Shown: one piece after another, positions 11,353 through 22,625 of the stretch
Layout: each line of letters opens with the position of its first letter
Numbering within the stretch: the stretch's first letter is position 1
Assembly: GCA_027625915.1 (NCBI GenBank)
Contig: JANTQA010000072.1
Location: forward strand, 434,001-498,000
Length of the DNA: 64,000 bases
From: Anaeramoeba flamelloides
Lineage: Eukaryota; Metamonada; Anaeramoebidae
Reading direction: 5' to 3'
Notes under the pieces: model-generated
Databases searched by the model: none
What the model saw: the letters and a program-made list of their open reading frames with translations, nothing else
What the model was told of the DNA's origin: nothing
Position numbers and translations under genes: made by a program

Positions 11353-13035
11353 TGAAAAGATCTTTTGAATTTTTTCAAAATAAAAAAAAAAAAAAAAAGT
11401 TGGGATCTATGGTGTTTTTGTTTTGTTTTCAGCCAGTTTGTAAATTGGAAACAATTTGAGTCAATATTAACTTGAGGGTCTAATTTATTGAAGGAGTTGA
11501 GAAGAAAAAAAAATTGTGAGAATTTGGTTTTTTGAACAACAAAAATAATCCCAAGAAGTTAAATTTATTGATTTTGAAAAAATAAATCCATCTTTTCTTC
11601 TTAGTCTTCATTTGTTTGACAAGTAATTATTGTTGTAAGGGCTGTTTAACCAGTCTAAATTTTGGTTTGTTTTTTTATAAAAATTTTTTTAATTACTTTA
11701 GTTTTATTATTTTTCATAAAAATTTTTCAGACCTATGTTTATTTATTGTGAAGTTTAAAAAGAATCTTACAAAATTATAGAATATTTTTTTTGAATAATC
11801 AAACTAAACTATTTAGATTTTTACAAAAAGAAAAAGGTATTTTCCAAGCTTTTGAAAGATTAATTTCTACAGTAAATAAGGAGTACTTGCACTAATAATC
11901 AATTTAAAGACTATGATTGATCATTCTAACTTAATTAAAGTCTATTATTTGTTTTTAGTTTTCAAGTAATGTTTGTCAACCAAGAGAAATGCATAAAAAT
12001 CTTTTTACTAAAATTCTATGGTTCTGTTTCACTTTTTTACAATTTATTTAATAAGATTTGATAAAAGTGTGTGTTTGGTTTGAGTGAAAGGAAATTATCT
12101 CTAATTAGTTGGTTTTTGAAATGTTCTCTACAACCAAACTCAGGAAATTGATTAATTTTATTTTAGACTTTTTTGTGTTAAGGGAAAGTCGAGGCAAAAT
12201 TAATATTTTTTGTAAAATCATAAAGAAATCCCCAAAAAAGATTTTTTAAAAAGAAATTTTATTTTACAACCAGTAAATAAAGTGCCAAATGTAAAAATAT
12301 AAAAATCGATTCTAAAAGGATATTATGGTAAAAAGTAAAAATTTTCAGATAATATGTTTCGAATTTTTTCCTTCTTTTATAAGAACAAAAAAAATATCCT
12401 AAAATTTAATTGAGTAATTGAATTATAAAAGAATCCAAAACATCAAATGAAACTAAAATTAAAGTATAACCAATTTTTCTAAATTTGAGATTTTAAAAGG
12501 TAAATATTAGTAAAAAATGACTTTTTTTGATTTTATATTGCTATTATTTTCTTATCCATGAGAAATTGACTTAAGGGTTTAGTAATAGATATTATTTGAG
12601 TATGAGTAATTCCAATTTCAGAAACCTTGATTGGCCATTATACAATAAGTAGAATATGATTTGAAAAATATTCGTAATCTAAGATTTCACAATTAAAATC
12701 TATTAGACAATTTTTTTCCTAAACAGTTTGAAAAATTTTTTAATCAAAAATTAAAATCATCTCAAGCTTTGTTTTCAAAATAATAGTTTCACAAGCTATA
12801 ACAATATTCTTTTTTAAATATATTGAAATAAAATTTCTTGTTGATAATCTGTTTAATTATCTTTGAAATTTAGTTTACATTTAATCAATTTTTTTCAAAT
12901 ATTTATTGTGAAAAAAAGTGTTACATTTTTTTAAAAATCACAAAATTTAATTGACCATATTAGTAAAACATCTCCAAATAAATCGGAAAATCATATCTAA
13001 TTAAAAATGTAATCCACTTAAATTTTTTTTTCAAG

Positions 13036-13254
13036 GCATTTGTAAAGAATAATGTTCAAGTTTGTGAAACTACAATTTGGAAAACCAAAGATGAATTGAT
13101 TTTGGTTTTTGAGCTAAAATAATGTCTAAAAATAATTTTTTTTAAATTAATTTTTTTTTATTATAGACTTCTTCGGGTTTGCAAATAAAACGCCAATTTT
13201 CCAAAGCATACCCTATAAACATAAGAAGTTTAAAACAAAATTAATTGATGCACT
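13036..13254 (+). other. Possible exon or exon pair, unknown protein
   Basis: Two short coding-like stretches each follow an acceptor-like site. The first, after TTTTTTTCAAG, reads AFVKNNVQVCETTIW and continues to a stop near 13123. The second, after TTATTATAG, reads FFGFANKTPIFQSIPY and continues to a stop near 13254. Their amino-acid composition is less skewed than the surrounding frames. They are in separate frames, and no start exon was found. They could be terminal exons of one gene, decayed gene remnants, or chance. Confidence 0.22.
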
Positions 13255-14849
13255 TCATTGAAATTAAAAAAGTACATTGAAATGGATATATATATATATA
13301 TATCATTGTACAATATACACAATTACCGAACAACCGTTTATTTTTCAATTTTAAATATAAAAATTGTAAAAAAATGTAAATATTTTTTTTGTTTGAGTGT
13401 TATCTCTACGAGTTTGTCCATGGATAAAATTTATTTTATTTAACAGAAAAAAATACCGGGGGGGGTAGTTAGTTATTTTCATTAAAAAATATTATTTTTA
13501 GTCATATAAAAATAGATCTATTGTCATTAATCTCTTTATTTATGGAAATTTATTTGGGAAAATTTTATTTTAATATTTTATTTTCATTTTTTGATGCTTG
13601 TAAATAATTCAAATAATGTATCTAAGAATTTACAAATATAAAATTTTAATAGAGAATAATCGTAAAAAAGTTTAAGAATTGTTTTAATATTTAAAATAAA
13701 TCTTCCATTAAGAATACAAGTATAAGTAACTACATATTTAATTTTTTTTCGAGCTTATTAATAATAATTAGTCATTTTTTATTGAATATCTTTTAAAAAA
13801 TCATTTTGATGAAATTATCAATTCTATAATAACTAAAAATTTATCAAATTATTCGAAAATATTTTTTAAGAACAAATTTAGATTTATAATGCCAGAAATT
13901 TGAAAAAAAAAGTTTATCTGATATTGGCTATAACAATATGTTCTTTTGATACCTAGTTGATCGATCTTCGACTTTGTATGAATTTTGGTAGTTGTTAAAA
14001 AATAATTTTTTTTCTTTTTTTTATAAAATCAGAATTGATAAGTTTCAGAGTAAGAAATTGAAAATGATTCAATCAAAAATTTTGATTTTTAGGTTCATAA
14101 TTGAAATATTTATTTTGCTTTTATTCAAATTGACTAAAGAAAAAAAAATAATAAAAAGTTCCAAATGAAACAAAATATTATTACAAATTGCAATTAAAAG
14201 CACTCAAATACTCATAATTTTTTTAGCAATGTCTTTGAATATATAAATCTCACTCTCTTAAATTCTGATTTGGGAAGGAAAAAAAATGATAAAAAAAAAT
14301 GTTTTTTTAAGGGCTTTTAAAATTCATACAAAGTTGAAGATTACTCAGAGAACAACCAAAATAAAAAATTGAGGTAAATGATACAAATCAATATTATTTA
14401 AAAATTTCAGGGATTGTAATTCTAAAGAAATCTCCTGTTAATTAAAGCACATAAAAGAAAAAAAAATAGCAAATAAAAATATTTTAACATATATTCTTAA
14501 ATTTATTGAAAATTGGCTAATATTTTTGAATTTTACTTTTTTTGGTTAAAAAAAATATATATTTTGAAAAAAAATGTATAAAATATTTAAATTTAACTTT
14601 CTGAAGTTACATTGAAAGAAAATTCATAAAAAGGGTTAAAAAAGTAAAAGAAAAAAAAATTCTAAAAAATATAAATAAACAAAAATAAAAATTTTCCACA
14701 AATTTAAAATGGTCCAAAAAATTATCATAATTCAATTTCATTCAAATTTGAAATAATTTTGAATTTTTGAAAAATATGAAAATCTTTTTTTCATCTTTTT
14801 GTTTTTCTATACATATTATTTTTTAAAATATATAACTTTTTTTGTTCGA

Positions 14850-15240
14850 TCGAAATATTTTTTTCGAACGATTTAAATTAAGTTAAAGTTGAGTTGTTCA
14901 AAATAGAAGAGCTCAAATAAAATTAGTAGATGTTATCTCACCATTTGATCGATCAAAAATCCTTGATAGAATTTAAACTAATTTACCAATGTATTTTTTT
15001 GTTTTTTTCTCTCCAAAAATTTTCAACACATCCTTTATTTTTTTAGTATTGAAGTTTATTTATTTTATCAGTATTATAATTTATAAACAATTTTTAACAA
15101 AATAATTAGTAAATAGTTTAAATTAAGTCTTTCTTCTAGAATCAAATACACAAGATTATTTTTTTTAAAAATTGAATTTTGGGGTGAAAAATTATGAATT
15201 TGAGTTTATAACTATTTTATTAGGGTAAGCAATAAAAATG
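14850..15240 (+). mobile_element. Possible decayed internal piece of the TTAA element
   Basis: Contains CATTTGATCGATCAA and following sequence resembling positions 1640-2000 of copy 1, then a TTTTGGGGTGAAAAATTATG block like the element's TTTTTTGGGAGAAGATAAT. Similarity is patchy and no terminus is present. Confidence 0.3.
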
Positions 15241-15595
15241 ATAATAAAAAAAAAAAAAGTTAACACAAAAGGTTGATTTTGATTATTATTGTCACTGTTT
15301 TCATACTATTATTGTCATCAAGGCTACTGTTGTAATTATTATCGATAATGTTGTTTTGGATTATGTTATTTCTAATTTTTTTGGATCATTTGAATGGGGG
15401 GGGTTAATATCAAAATTACTATCAGTGTTGCTAGTACGAAATAATTATAATATTGTTGTTTTTGGTTTTGAAGTTATTATTGTGATTGTATCTATTGTTA
15501 AAATTGATATCACAGGCTTAATCATGATATCATTATTGATACCGTTGTTATTGATACTTTTTATATTGAATGTTTTCAAGATTTTCTATTGAAAA
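15240..15595. repeat. Degenerate trinucleotide-rich tract
   Basis: Long stretch dominated by GTT, ATT and ATC triplets (AAC/AAT/GAT on the other strand), with a run of eight G near 15399. The plus-strand open frame of 78 codons is a by-product of this composition. It may be a decayed microsatellite or the remnant of an Asn-rich coding region on the minus strand; no family similarity is visible. Confidence 0.4.
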
Positions 15596-15894
15596 TTTGA
15601 TTTATATACTTTATTTTTTCTAATTTAATTATTTTAATTATAAAATAAACATTTTGTTTCAACTTTACAATTGTGACAATTGTTGATTTCTTGTATCCTT
15701 ACCCGAATAAGTTTTCTCGAACAAAGAAACAAACATTTCAAATTTGAAACATAGATTAAATAAGTCTTAATAGGTTATTTGAGCAATAGGAGTTATTTTT
15801 TGTGGTTAACAACTTTTAACGAGAACAACTTTTAAGAAGACCATTCATAATCCCAACTTATCATAAAAATCTAGATATTCACATTTCTTGGTTA

Positions 15895-16352
15895 CTGTTG
15901 AGAGAAAAATGTTGGACACAGAAAAATAGTTGGACACCATTTTTAATTGGGAACATTACTGAAAATGATTTTTAATTTCAATCGTTTGTGAAATAACTAA
16001 AGAAAATATCAATAATCTACTTATTAGAATAACCATTAATGTAATTCTACTTTTTCAAAACCCTATCTCTGATACCCTAAAGCAAGTTTAAAAATTATCA
16101 TTTTCAGAATTAATAGTAAACTTTACTACAACTTGGATTTTTGTTAAAATAGCATGATCTACTTTAGTTATCAACCATTCAAATGAGTATTCTAGACACA
16201 CCACAGATTAATGAACTTTGAACACCTTTAAACCTGGATTTATATAAAATTCACCTAGTTATCAATAGGATTTGATTTTCAATTTTACTAATGTTCCCAA
16301 TTAAAAAAGGTGTCCAACCATTTTTCTGTGTCCAACATTTTTCTCTCAACAG
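15895..16352 (+). mobile_element. 458 bp inverted-repeat element, copy 1
   Basis: Bounded by TTA direct repeats (15892-15894 and 16353-16355). Terminal inverted repeats of about 65 bp begin CTGTTGAGAGAAAAATG and contain TTGGACAC twice and AATTGGGAACATTA. No coding capacity. The three-base TNA duplication resembles PIF/Harbinger elements (tentative). Copies of exactly the same length lie at 24103 (inverted) and 51128. Confidence 0.85.
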
Positions 16353-16790
16353 TTATCCCTTTTTCCATAATAAATACAAAATAATCGCAAACCTATTTTA
16401 ACAAAAAAAAAATTTTCATCAAGTTTCTTATGAAGTCAAAGATAATTAAATGTGTCAAAATTATTCCAAAGAAAAGCTACATACTTTTTTGATTTACTTT
16501 CAATTAATTCTCTTCGACCTTATATTCTAATAATTTGTTAGGTTCTCTTGAACTTCTATCAATAATAAATTGATAGAGTGAATAAAAAAAAATAAAAAAG
16601 GCAAAGTTAATAAACTTTCTAGAATGAAAAAATAAGATTAACCAAAAAAAAAAGTCATTTTTTTCCAAATATTTATATTGAAATCAACACAAGTTAAATT
16701 TCAAAAGTAAAGCTCTTCATTCTATTTTATTGAAAACCTTGACTCTGACCCTTCACCATATTCTTTTTTTTTTCTTCTTTTAGATTTTAG

Positions 16791-17246
16791 ATGAAATACA
16801 TCAACGAAGCAAAAACTGATCTCTTGAAACTATACCCACACTTGCTTAAGATCCAGCCTAACCGAGTCAAATCTCTTGTCCTTTCCTCAGAGCCAATGAT
16901 CCAAGGAACAGGAGCAATTTTTCTTTTGCTTGTGATTTCTGTGTTCATAAACTATTTTGTCAACACAACACTAATTATCGTAGTTGCGACACTATTTAAT
17001 TTTTGGTTTCCTAAAATTGAAGCATCAAGCAATTTGGATCTGGAGTCGCTCAAAAAACAAAAGATTTGGATCAAATATGCCTTGTCGATCCTCTTCGTTT
17101 TCCCTTTACTCTTCCTCAGGTTCGCAAGTGGTTGGATTGGATACGTTGCAACAGGTGTTGCACACGCAAGTCTCCTTTACGAATATGGGTGGAGGCTCTA
17201 TTCTTATTTTGGAGATCGCTTAGAAGAATTGACAAAAGCAAAATAA
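16791..17246 (+). CDS. Small membrane protein, DP1/Yop1/REEP (TB2/HVA22)-like
   Basis: A 151-residue protein with moderate G+C coding sequence between A+T-rich flanks. An amphipathic N-terminus (residues 1-35) is followed by a long hydrophobic hairpin (about 40-75), a charged loop with FPKIEASSNLDLESLKKQK, a second hydrophobic hairpin (about 95-130), and a YEYGWRLYSYFGDRLEEL tail. This order, the size, and a loop corresponding to the family's YPAY..KALE segment followed by an aromatic helix recall the DP1/Yop1/REEP proteins. Those shape tubular endoplasmic reticulum. The match is by layout more than identity, so a reticulon-like or PRA1-like protein is possible. TAG lies immediately before the ATG. 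A poly-pyrimidine tract ending TTTTAG just upstream could be a 5' UTR splice acceptor. Confidence 0.6.
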   Translation: MKYINEAKTDLLKLYPHLLKIQPNRVKSLVLSSEPMIQGTGAIFLLLVISVFINYFVNTTLIIVVATLFNFWFPKIEASSNLDLESLKKQKIWIKYALSILFVFPLLFLRFASGWIGYVATGVAHASLLYEYGWRLYSYFGDRLEELTKAK

Positions 17247-19287
17247 AAATGATAATCAAAAAAATTGATCTTTGTCTTCAGCAAAAACAAAATATACCAA
17301 CACAATTTTCTTCTGTCGTCCTTTCATCTATCTTTATTGGTTGTTAAATGAAATTCAAAGGATTTATTTCAGCTTTGAAATCTTATTTGTCTAATTGCCA
17401 AACAAAAATTTTCTTCTTCTTATTCATTCAGAATCTGAAATTTTTTCTCTTGACCAAAATTGAAATAAAAATTTATTGAAACAACCAATTTTTGAATTTT
17501 AAACATCAATTACTGTTTTGAAAAAGAATTTATGAGTGGATTTAGATTTTAATTTTCGAAAAATATTTAAGAAATTAAAAACTAAATATTCAAGCAACCC
17601 CATCTTCAATAATAATTATGCTGAAAAACATTCAGGTGTTGAAAATTTCTTAAAGAGAACTTTTAAAAATAAGTTATAAAAAAATAAGAGAAAATGAATA
17701 TATGGTATTTTCGAACCGGTGTTGCATTTTTTATATACTGATTATAAAAATTCCTCGTTGTTAGTGGATCTATTCGTAAATTAATCCAATATCAAAATTA
17801 AGTTAAATACTAATACTAATTGAATAAAAACCTTGGGTCTTTATTTCAAAATATCTTTGAGTTCAATGTAATATTTCCAAATAATAAATGAAAAAAAAAA
17901 ATTACAGTTTTTTTTGTAGAAAATATTATATGTAAAATTTCAAAAAAAAACTAGAAATATGGCAAGTAAACAAACGATTTTTTGAACAATTAAATACGGT
18001 TATAAGGTGAACATATTCTTTTGTCTATTTTTTTCAAAAGTTAAAGAAGTGAGGAAAACAATTTTTTTGATCAAAAAGAAAAAAATTAACATGGGTTGTT
18101 ACTTGTGAAAAATATCCTAAAATATCGAGATCATAAAAATTTAATATTTTTTATTTATGTAATACAATACTAATAAACAAATTCAATTATTATCAAGATT
18201 CAATTAATGGTTGTTATTAATTTTAGATCTTTAAATAGTTTTATGAAGATTATGTTTAATTCCAATATTTTAAAGCTCTTATAGTTAGAAAACTTGAGGT
18301 AAAAAAGAATAATTAATAATAAAAAATTGTAAATAACAAAAAACTTAATATATATTGGGACACCTTGTGTTTCATTCCAAGTAGTATTCTCTATGTTTTT
18401 TTTTAAATTCATCTATATAAAACCTATTATTCTTTTTTATATTAAAATATTAATTATTTTTCTTCTTCCCTTCTACTTCTTCTTTTTTTTTTTTGTATTT
18501 GATTAACATTTTTATAATCACTCCTTGCTATCAATAAAAAAATGTCTTTTTTTCTGATATTCTACTGGATATATTCTTTCATTTGATTCTAATAAATATT
18601 CGTCTTTTGTAATTATAAATAAATTCATTTAGGTTTTTATAATATTGATTGTGTTAATCGCTTTTTTTCCATTTTTAAAATATTTCCTATTCATATTTAT
18701 TTAATATGAATACATATAAATCTCTAAAAATATAATTTTTGAATGTTTAAAAGTTAATAAATGCAGTATTGTTTGAAATTTAAGATAATTATTTATTTGA
18801 AAGTTAATTATTTAAAAAAATGTAATATTCTTTGGATGTATTGACTAATGGTCTATAATTTTCTAGACAATTACCAGCATCTAGTTTTTTTTTTAAACTT
18901 GTTGAATCGGTTTATTTTTCAATTAAATTTAAAATTGAAATGATCTAAGAGTGTTTTCCAAATTTGACTGTTTTGAAAAAACTTTTGTAAATGTTTTTAT
19001 TGTATATTTTTCTTTTTTTTTTATCTTCAACAAAATCAAAATTTGTTTGACTGCTATTTATTGAGTAAACATACCTTTTATTTTTGATTTCAAAAAAAAA
19101 AAAAATGATAATAATAATAGTAATACAATGGACTATAGTTAAAACAATGTTTATTTCTTTTTTTTTTTTTTCATTTCAAATTAATCTTTTTATTTTCACA
19201 AGTATAAATAGTATATCTTATAAAAAAATAGAGTTTTTACTATTTTCAAGATAAATAAAGAGTTTCATGTATTTATCAAAATTTTGG

Positions 19288-19487
19288 TACAGTCAGTTTC
19301 ACTTTTAAGGCACAAACTTTCAACCAAATTTAAGGTACAAAAAAAATCTCAAATTAAGGCACAAAATTCAGATTCTAGTAAAATAAATTGTAAAGGTTAA
19401 AATTCCAAAAAATGTGCCTTAATTTGAGATTTTTTTGTGCCTTAAATTTCGTTGAAAGTTTGTGCCTTAAAAGTGAAACTGACTGTA
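19288..19487. mobile_element. TA-flanked ~200 bp hairpin MITE, copy 2
   Basis: Complete 200 bp copy, TACAGTCAG at the left and CTGACTGTA at the right. The arms are near-perfect complements separated by a short loop containing GTAAAGGTTAAAATTCC. Confidence 0.85.
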
Positions 19488-19537
19488 ATACTAAATGCAA
19501 TACCCTTTTTTATTTTTGAGCTTGAATGTTTTTCAAT

Positions 19538-19733
19538 ATAGCCAATTCCTTTTTCAAGAGACATATTTTCAACGATAATTAAGGTACAATAAAAATCTCA
19601 AAATAATTTACAAAATTAAAATTCTACAGAATTAATTTCTGTTAAAAAAAATTTAAAAAAATGTACTTTTATTTGAGATTTTTTTGTACATAAAATTTCG
19701 TTGAAAGTCTATGTTTTCAAGGTGGAACTGTCA
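19538..19733. mobile_element. TA-flanked hairpin MITE, decayed copy
   Basis: Diverged copy with recognisable TTTCAACGATAATTAAGGTAC and AAATTTCGTTGAAAGTC arms. The sequence TTTTTGAGCTTGAATG follows both this copy and the preceding one, so the MITE and its flank may have been duplicated in tandem. Confidence 0.6.
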
Positions 19734-21116
19734 GAATAGTATTTTAAAACTTTTGTTTTGATTTTTGAGCTTGAATGGAATTAACCATTTAAAATCGTTT
19801 GGTTAACACGGAAATGTTAATTTGAAAAATTATTTTAAAAAAAAAAGATTTGGTATTTATCAAACGATTTTTTGATTAAAATTATTATTTGTCTTTTAAG
19901 ATTATTATTTAGTATATTTATTATTATCAAAATTTGGATGAATGTGGGAAACTCTTTATTTATCTTGAAAAGGGTAAAAAACCTTTTTTTACAAGATTTG
20001 ATATTGGTACCAGTGGAGTTTAGAGTTAACATATTTATATTTTTCTCTCAAAAATCTATGAAAAAATGTTACCTTTCATGTTAAATAAAATATTTTCTAT
20101 TTATTAAATTAATAAAATAATTTTATTCAAATAAGAAATATTAATAATTCATAAAGTTGATTTTGATTATTTTGATTCAACAATTGTTTATTTACGTATT
20201 TATAAGAAATACACTGGACATCAAAAGTTTTAAAGTGAAAATTTACCCAAATTTATTCTCTGTTTAATTGTAATAATAGCACAATTTTTTTTTTTTCCAA
20301 CTAGAGAATTAGAGATACTTTGATGATAACTTTTTCATTTCATTGTAAAGTTTACAAAACCGTGATTATAATATTATCATCATGATATAAATTCAAAATA
20401 CAATAATTGTTAATATCACTCTATTGGGATGAAATGACATTTATCTAAAAAATGTGATAGTTCGCAAAACATTGTATGAAAAAAAAATAAATAACTGTTA
20501 TTATTTATTTGATAAAGTTAAGGCCAATTCAGTGATATTTTCACCAAGAAAAAATTTTTTTAGGATCAAAAAATAAAATATATCCTTGAAAAAATAGTTA
20601 TTCTTTGAAAAAAGAAACAACATAAAATAAATAATAGCAATAAAAACTGTCTTTTCAATGGAAAAAAACTAAGTTATTCCATAAAACTGTGAAAGTCTAA
20701 ATACAAAGGGAAATTATCTCTGAAATAATTTCTTATATTCTATTTTTTAAATATTTTCACAAAATTTTTAATTCTCTTGAAATTTTAAATATCAGAAAAG
20801 TAATACCAAAAAAAAAAAATTAATTATTGATTAAATTTATTATTTTAGAAATCAAATAAATTTTTTTTGAAGTGTAGAAAAAAATATCAAAAAGAAAAAA
20901 ATAATAATAGAATCGTAGATCTCATTCATAATAAATGTATGTATGTAATTAGTAACAAAGTGTTTATATAGCAATTTCAATAAAATATTAATCAAATAAT
21001 ATAATAAAAAAAAAAGCAAATAATTTTCTTGTTTTTATAATTATAGCAAATTCTAAATAAACGTTCAAAAAATACAATAAAATAAGCACAATTACGATAG
21101 TTTTTTTTTGATAAAA

Positions 21117-22625
21117 TTATTTTTTTAATTGCATGAATTTTTTCATTGCATCCATTGCAGAATAGAGGAATAAATTTTCGTTAGCTTTTGGGTTTAACAT
21201 AGGATGGGAAGAGTATTGGAATTGCATGATATCACGTAGCCCAACACCCATTTGGATGGCTAAGCTGATCCAGTCTGCATTTTGTCCTGCGCTTAATCCT
21301 TTTCTTAAAACAGTACCACCAATTAATTTTTGGTTAGTTTTATCGAAAATTAATTTACAATATACCTTTTGTGGGTTCAATTGGGGATATTTGTCAGGAG
21401 TTTCGGAATAACCTGTAATGACTTCATATCCGGCTCTCTTGGCTAAGAATTCTGTGAATCCGGATTGCCCAATTGAATAATCAAATAGTGATGCACAATT
21501 ACCATTGATTGATCCGACATATTTCTGTAATTGCTTTCCTTGACCATAAATAATATTAAAAATGTTGTGTGCAACAATTTTACTCGTGAAAACAGCGGTT
21601 GTCGCGAATTCACTTGGCATTGGTTGCCCACTTATGAAAGACTTCTTTTCCAAGACATCACCAGATGTCCAAATGTTTTGGTATTTGGTTGTTCTTAAGA
21701 ATTCGTCTGTTTTAATTCCAAATCTGGCTGTTTCCAAGCCTGCTTTTTCTGCAATTTCGCTATTTGGTCGAACACCTACAGCCATGACAACATAGTCAAC
21801 AGGGATTGGATCTAAGTTTCCATCGAGCTCAACAGCTACAGCCTTGTTTCCATCTTTGGTGAATCCTGTAACTTTGCTGTTTTCATAAAGCTTGACACCG
21901 TGCTTTTTGACTTCTTCTTGGATCACACTAACTAATTCTGGTTCAGAACTGACAGGTAAAATGGAAGGTGCCTATTTTTTGGAATAAAAAATTATTGAGA
22001 AAAAAACAATTTTGGGAAAAATTAATCATTCAAATTTGACTTGAGAAAAAAAAAAAAAGAAATAAGAGGATGAAAAAGGAGAAAAAATATTTACCATTTC
22101 AATGACAGAAACATCAATACCAAGTTCAGCTAATTCAACAGCAACTTCAATTCCAATGTAACCACCACCAATTACAGCAACTTTGTTTTTTTTATTCTTG
22201 GTCACTTCCCTTAATTTTTGAAGGTCTTCTTTTACTCTAAAGGCAACAATATTTTCGCTATCAACATTCTTAAAAGGGGGGATAAATGGTCTACTTCCAA
22301 GTCCGAGAACCAAGTGTTTGTATTTGTAACTTTCTCCTTCTTTTGTTTTGATGATGTTTTCTTCTGGCAAGATTTCGGTAACTGTGCCTTCTTTAAAATT
22401 ACACATTTCTTTCATCATTTTTGGTGGCACAAGAAACTGATCCATATCTTTCTCTGAATCTAAACCATAAGGCATTGAGCACCTAAAAGCTAAGATAGGT
22501 TCTTTGGTGATCATTAAAATGGAAAGTTTTTCTTTCATGTTTTGTTGGAAGTGTGTCATCATATGAACAATAACTCTTCCAACTGGTCCATTTCCAATTA
22601 TAACAATGTCGTGTTCTTCAGTCAT
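21117..22625 (-). CDS. FAD-dependent NADH oxidase / CoA-disulfide reductase-like protein (2 exons)
   Basis: Exon 1 is 22095-22625 and exon 2 is 21117-21971. The 123 bp intron starts GTAAAT and ends AATAG in phase 0, giving 461 residues, the usual length. An N-terminal FAD-binding IVIIGNGPVG (residues 7-16) is followed by a single redox cysteine, Cys49, in FRCSMPYG. The NAD(P)H-binding GGGYIG lies at 153-158. A second FAD motif TSGD (279-282) is followed by a long C-terminal dimerisation domain. One cysteine, rather than CxxxxC, places it with CoA-disulfide reductases, NADH oxidases and NADH peroxidases, not glutathione reductase. These enzymes use NAD(P)H to reduce CoA disulfide, oxygen or peroxide. 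Which substrate applies here cannot be read from sequence. No targeting peptide is evident, so it is probably cytosolic. The family is common in anaerobic microbes; ancient lateral acquisition is a reasonable inference, and the intron shows it is now a resident nuclear gene. Confidence 0.88.

Larger units (their letters stand above)
11353..16790. other. Gene-poor spacer
   Basis: A 5.4 kb A+T-rich region. It holds a possible degenerate exon pair near 13.0-13.25 kb, a (TA)n run at about 13282-13303, a G8 run near 13457, relics of the TTAA element and one complete 458 bp element. Nothing else was recognised. Confidence 0.55.
19210..20015. repeat. Outer inverted repeat enclosing two MITEs
   Basis: The left arm around 19210-19287 and the right arm around 19921-20015 are complementary, sharing the block TTCAAGATAAATAAAGAG. 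They enclose two copies of the TA-flanked hairpin MITE. This suggests an older inverted-repeat element later entered by the MITEs. Confidence 0.5.
17247..21116. other. Gene-free spacer
   Basis: A 3.9 kb A+T-rich spacer between the small membrane-protein gene and the flavoprotein gene. Two hairpin MITE copies lie inside a larger inverted repeat (19.2-20.0 kb). Open frames are short and of extreme composition; no further gene is recognised. Confidence 0.6.

Noticed and set aside
13036-13123. Possible similarity to the C-terminus of 6-pyruvoyl-tetrahydropterin synthase (V.V.ET motif)
   Set aside because: The match is a handful of residues without the catalytic zinc-binding part; not enough to assign a function.
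15356-15592. 78-codon hydrophobic open frame suggesting a membrane peptide
   Set aside because: Explained by GTT/ATT triplet repeats; the hydrophobicity is a composition artefact.
18200-18412. Minus-strand 70-codon frame with a predicted hydrophobic segment
   Set aside because: Extreme Ile/Phe/Lys content typical of non-coding A+T-rich DNA here; no homology or splice context.
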